A DNA stretch of 51,430 nt from Bacillota bacterium (GTDB taxonomy: Bacteria; Bacillota; Dehalobacteriia; UBA4068; UBA4997): the NCBI GenBank assembly GCA_017397935.1, contig JAFQHN010000010.1, positions 1 to 51,430 of the forward strand. Reading direction: 5' to 3'. The notes under the pieces were generated by a model. The model had not been told where the DNA came from. It did no database searches and saw only the letters and a list, made by a program, of their open reading frames with translations. How positions within the stretch are numbered: the stretch's first letter is position 1; every line of letters begins with the position of its first letter. Position numbers and translations under genes: made by a program. Below, one piece after another: positions 51,144-51,430 of the stretch.

Positions 51144-51172
51144 TTGACAATTGACGGTGATAATATTACAAT
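51144..51172 (+). promoter_or_regulatory. Promoter of birA
   Basis: TTGACA (51144-51149), 17-base spacer, TACAAT (51167-51172), 79 bases before the start. Confidence 0.8.
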
Positions 51173-51250
51173 AAGTGATATCAAAAATGAATTTGGCCGT
51201 TAAAATTCTATTGACGTGTTGGTGTGCAAAAAAAAGTCAGGGGGCAGTTT

Positions 51251-51430
51251 ATGTCTAATACAGAGCAGATGAGAGAACAGATGAGAGAGCAAATCAGAGA
51301 ACAGATTTTTAATATGCTGTATGAGGCCGAAGGTTATGTGTCGGGCGAGCAAATCAGCGCTGAGCTGGGTGTTTCGCGCTCGGCGGTGTGGAAGCACATT
51401 AAAGCGCTGCAAGACGAGGGGTATACGGTG
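51251..51430 (+). CDS. birA: BirA-type biotin ligase/repressor, 3' end beyond the window
   Basis: 60 codons visible. After a short N-terminal repeat (EQMREQMREQIREQIF) comes a HTH_11 winged helix: LYEAEGYVSGEQISAELGVS then RSAVWKHIKALQDEGY, the standard BirA DNA-binding start. Full BirA proteins continue with a biotin-protein ligase catalytic domain, not visible here, so a DNA-binding-only regulator cannot be excluded. GGGGG lies just before the ATG. Confidence 0.8.
   Translation, partial: MSNTEQMREQMREQIREQIFNMLYEAEGYVSGEQISAELGVSRSAVWKHIKALQDEGYTV

Overview
The window is chromosomal DNA of a Bacillota (Firmicutes) bacterium with fairly GC-rich coding regions. The evidence is the CtsR-McsA-McsB-ClpC heat-shock operon, BofA, a SpoIID/SpoIIQ pair, S-layer-homology (SLH) domains, a pyruvate:ferredoxin oxidoreductase, strong purine-rich Shine-Dalgarno (SD) sites and frequent TTG starts. 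It looks like an anaerobe of an endospore-forming lineage (Clostridia, Peptococcaceae-like, or a relative of the Negativicutes); I cannot name the genus. Most of the window is core genome. I saw no insertion sequence, prophage, rRNA or CRISPR array.

Layout. 1-3000: serine operon (serC partial, serA, DUF1015). 3041-4132: AI-2E/YtvI-type membrane protein. 4589-4884: tRNA-His, -Gln and -Leu, followed by a decayed repeat region. 5112-6721: a small regulator plus three small membrane proteins of unknown role. 6807-7550: an SDR oxidoreductase. 7748-10021: a secreted M3 metallopeptidase with three SLH repeats. 10123-18813: one long minus-strand operon with all shikimate-pathway steps plus both aromatic branches (pheA, aroB, aroC, an aroE-aroK fusion, aroQ, aroF, aroA, tyrA) and mscL at its end. 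18900-19595: TRIC-family channel.

19921-25536: replication and recombination block (yybS-like, rplI, dnaB, a very short dnaX, ybaB, recR) followed by bofA. 25679-29209: pyruvate:ferredoxin oxidoreductase. 29320-31482: secreted protein with copper-amine-oxidase-N and PKD-like repeats. 31729-33612: spoIID and spoIIQ. 33607-36524: two flavoproteins on the minus strand. 36744-43015: ctsR, mcsA, mcsB, clpC, radA. 43081-43470: a small Cys-containing helical protein. 43608-46653: carD, PIN/TRAM protein, ispD, ispF. 46810-49480: mltG, U32 peptidase-like protein, DUF4911. 49628-50470: an extremely cysteine-rich ferritin-like protein. 50595-51430: small XRE regulator, a striking palindromic operator, a possible small RNA, and the 5' end of birA.

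The best candidates for something undescribed are the 41-cysteine ferritin-like protein at 49628, the operator/possible-RNA region at 50838-51127, the regulator plus membrane-protein cluster at 5112-6721, the DnaX that lacks its tau portion, and the SLH-anchored M3 peptidase. Promoters and terminators were called by eye; most have a 17-base spacer and close matches to the sigma-A consensus.
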